Program-made: the position numbers and the translations under genes
The notes under the pieces: generated by a model
The model's input: the letters and a program-made list of their open reading frames with translations, nothing else
Told to the model about the DNA's origin: nothing
Database searches by the model: none
Shown: positions 62,904-64,000 of the stretch, one piece after another
Layout of the letters: every line of letters begins with the position of its first letter
Numbering within the stretch: the stretch's first letter is position 1
Source: Sinorhizobium chiapasense
GTDB lineage: Bacteria > Pseudomonadota > Alphaproteobacteria > Rhizobiales > Rhizobiaceae
Assembly: GCF_036488675.1 (NCBI RefSeq)
Contig: NZ_CP133148.1
Coordinates: 1,116,001-1,180,000 of the forward strand
Direction: 5' to 3'
Length of the DNA stretch: 64,000 bases

Positions 62904-64000
62904 ATGACAGCACGCATCCTCGTCGTCGATGACGTACCAGCCAATGTGAAGCTCCTGGAGGCGCGGCTGCTGGCTGAATATTTTGACGTCCTGACGGCAG
63001 GGGACGGGCAATCTGCCTTGGCGATCTGCGAAAAGACGCCCGTAGACCTGGTGCTGCTCGATATCATGATGCCGGGCATGGATGGGTTCGAGGTCTGCGA
63101 GAGGCTGAAGGCGAACAGCCGGACCGCACATATTCCGGTGGTGATGGTGACGGCGCTCGACCAGCCGTCCGATCGGGTGCGTGGACTGAAGGCAGGTGCC
63201 GACGACTTCCTCACCAAACCGGTCAACGATCTGCAACTGATGTCGCGGGTCAAAAGCCTGGTACGGCTGAAGAATGTCAGCGACGAATTGCGCCTTCGCG
63301 CGCAAACGGCACATACGATCGGTCTGCAGGACCTTGAGCGCCCAGATCGCCCGGATGAGCCGGGTCACATTCTGCTGGTCGACGCGCGCGCCTCGTCCCA
63401 GGAGCGGCTTCTGCGGGCGCTGAAACCGATCGCCGACGTCTCGGTGATATCGGATCCTCAGGCGGCCTTGTTCGAGGCGGCCGAAAGCAATTTTGATCTC
63501 GTCATCGTCAACGCGAACTTTGACGACTACGATCCGCTGCGCTTGTGCTCGCAATTGCGTTCGCTGGAGCGCACACGCTTCATTCCGATCCTGCTGGTCA
63601 CCGAGCAGGGGCGTGACGAGATGGTCGTTCGCGCGCTAGAGCTTGGCGTAACGGACTATGTGATGCGCCCTGTCGATCCCAATGAGCTTGTGGCTCGCTC
63701 GCTGACGCAGATCCGCCGCAAACATTGCAATGACCGGCTGCGGGCGAGCGTCCAGCAGACGATCGAACTGGCGATCACCGACGATCTCACGGGCCTGCAC
63801 AACCGGCGTTACCTGGACAATCATCTGAAGCTGTTGATGGACCGTGCCGCTGCCCGCGGTCGGCCGCTTTCCATCTGCATTACCGATATCGACCGCTTCA
63901 AACACATCAACGATACCTACGGTCACGACGCGGGAGACGAAGTCCTGCGCGAGTTTGCCAATCGTGTGCGTGCGACTGTCCGGGGTGCGGACCTCGCATG
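62904..64000 (+). CDS. pleD: Response regulator/diguanylate cyclase PleD (3' end outside window)
   Basis: At least 365 residues present. Receiver domain 1 (ARILVVDDVPANVKLLEARL) has Asp53 in LLDIMMPGMDG. A second receiver-like domain (about residues 150-280) has Asn instead of Asp at the phosphorylation position (LVIVNANFDDYDP), as in Caulobacter PleD, where it mediates dimerisation. The GGDEF domain begins at about 290 (DDLTGLHNRRYL, ITDIDRFKHINDTYGHDAGD); its GGEEF motif is past the window end. It makes c-di-GMP at the developing pole. ATG 62904 follows GGCGGGAAACTTGAG. Confidence 0.95.
   Translation, partial: MTARILVVDDVPANVKLLEARLLAEYFDVLTAGDGQSALAICEKTPVDLVLLDIMMPGMDGFEVCERLKANSRTAHIPVVMVTALDQPSDRVRGLKAGADDFLTKPVNDLQLMSRVKSLVRLKNVSDELRLRAQTAHTIGLQDLERPDRPDEPGHILLVDARASSQERLLRALKPIADVSVISDPQAALFEAAESNFDLVIVNANFDDYDPLRLCSQLRSLERTRFIPILLVTEQGRDEMVVRALELGVTDYVMRPVDPNELVARSLTQIRRKHCNDRLRASVQQTIELAITDDLTGLHNRRYLDNHLKLLMDRAAARGRPLSICITDIDRFKHINDTYGHDAGDEVLREFANRVRATVRGADLA

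Overview
This window is a high-GC, housekeeping-rich chromosomal segment of an alphaproteobacterium, almost certainly family Rhizobiaceae and close to Sinorhizobium/Ensifer. The basis is threefold: protein resemblance, the clpP-clpX-lon-hupB, nuoA-N and divK-pleD gene blocks, and dispersed RIME-like palindromes typical of that group. There are no prophage, insertion-sequence, plasmid, integron or CRISPR signatures. The most unusual content is small and regulatory rather than a large accessory island.

Layout. 1-4.3 kb: start of argC, agmatinase, phenylalanine hydroxylase with a divergent Lrp/AsnC regulator, rplM-rpsI, and a thioesterase. 4.4-14 kb: enoyl-CoA hydratase-like protein, EamA transporter, CoA-binding protein, metY plus a cupin, a MarR regulator divergent from a short-chain dehydrogenase, a cytochrome P450, and an EEP-nuclease/phospholipase-D pair. 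14-20 kb: the proteostasis block clpP, clpX, lon, then hupB. 20-28.5 kb: a secreted phytase-like protein, a second MarR regulator, an SbcD/SbcC-like (YhaO/YhaN) pair and a cupin. 28.5-29.3 kb: tRNA-Val and two identical tRNA-Asp genes. 29.6-45.6 kb: the complete 14-subunit complex I operon nuoA-N. It carries three extra coding elements: a small secreted protein between nuoD and nuoE, a helix-hairpin-helix extension on NuoE, and a separate protein with the same C-terminal domain between nuoF and nuoG. 45.6-49.1 kb: birA, RNase J, methylmalonyl-CoA epimerase and a DUF1467 protein continue on the same strand. 49.9-53.2 kb: proS and the LolC/E-LolD lipoprotein exporter. 53.3-60.7 kb: a DNA-damage-flavoured stretch with a DUF5680 gene, a 28-residue membrane peptide, dnaE, an L,D-transpeptidase and dinB. 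60.8-64 kb: a GNAT protein, a HAD/DUF3572 pair, and the cell-cycle regulators divK and pleD (pleD cut by the window end).

The most interesting observation is three matches to the alphaproteobacterial LexA (SOS) operator GAAC-N7-GAAC. They lie in front of the DUF5680 gene, the 28-aa single-membrane-span peptide and dinB. The peptide matches in size, membrane topology and regulation the SOS-induced division inhibitor SidA of Caulobacter, although I cannot show homology from this sequence alone.

Other points: two MarR genes with putative self-regulatory context, a likely heat-shock (RpoH) promoter in front of lon, two candidate small RNAs (after hupB and before proS), and at least eight RIME-like repeats. 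Start codons were moved from the longest reading frame where a ribosome binding site, signal peptide or family alignment clearly argued for it.
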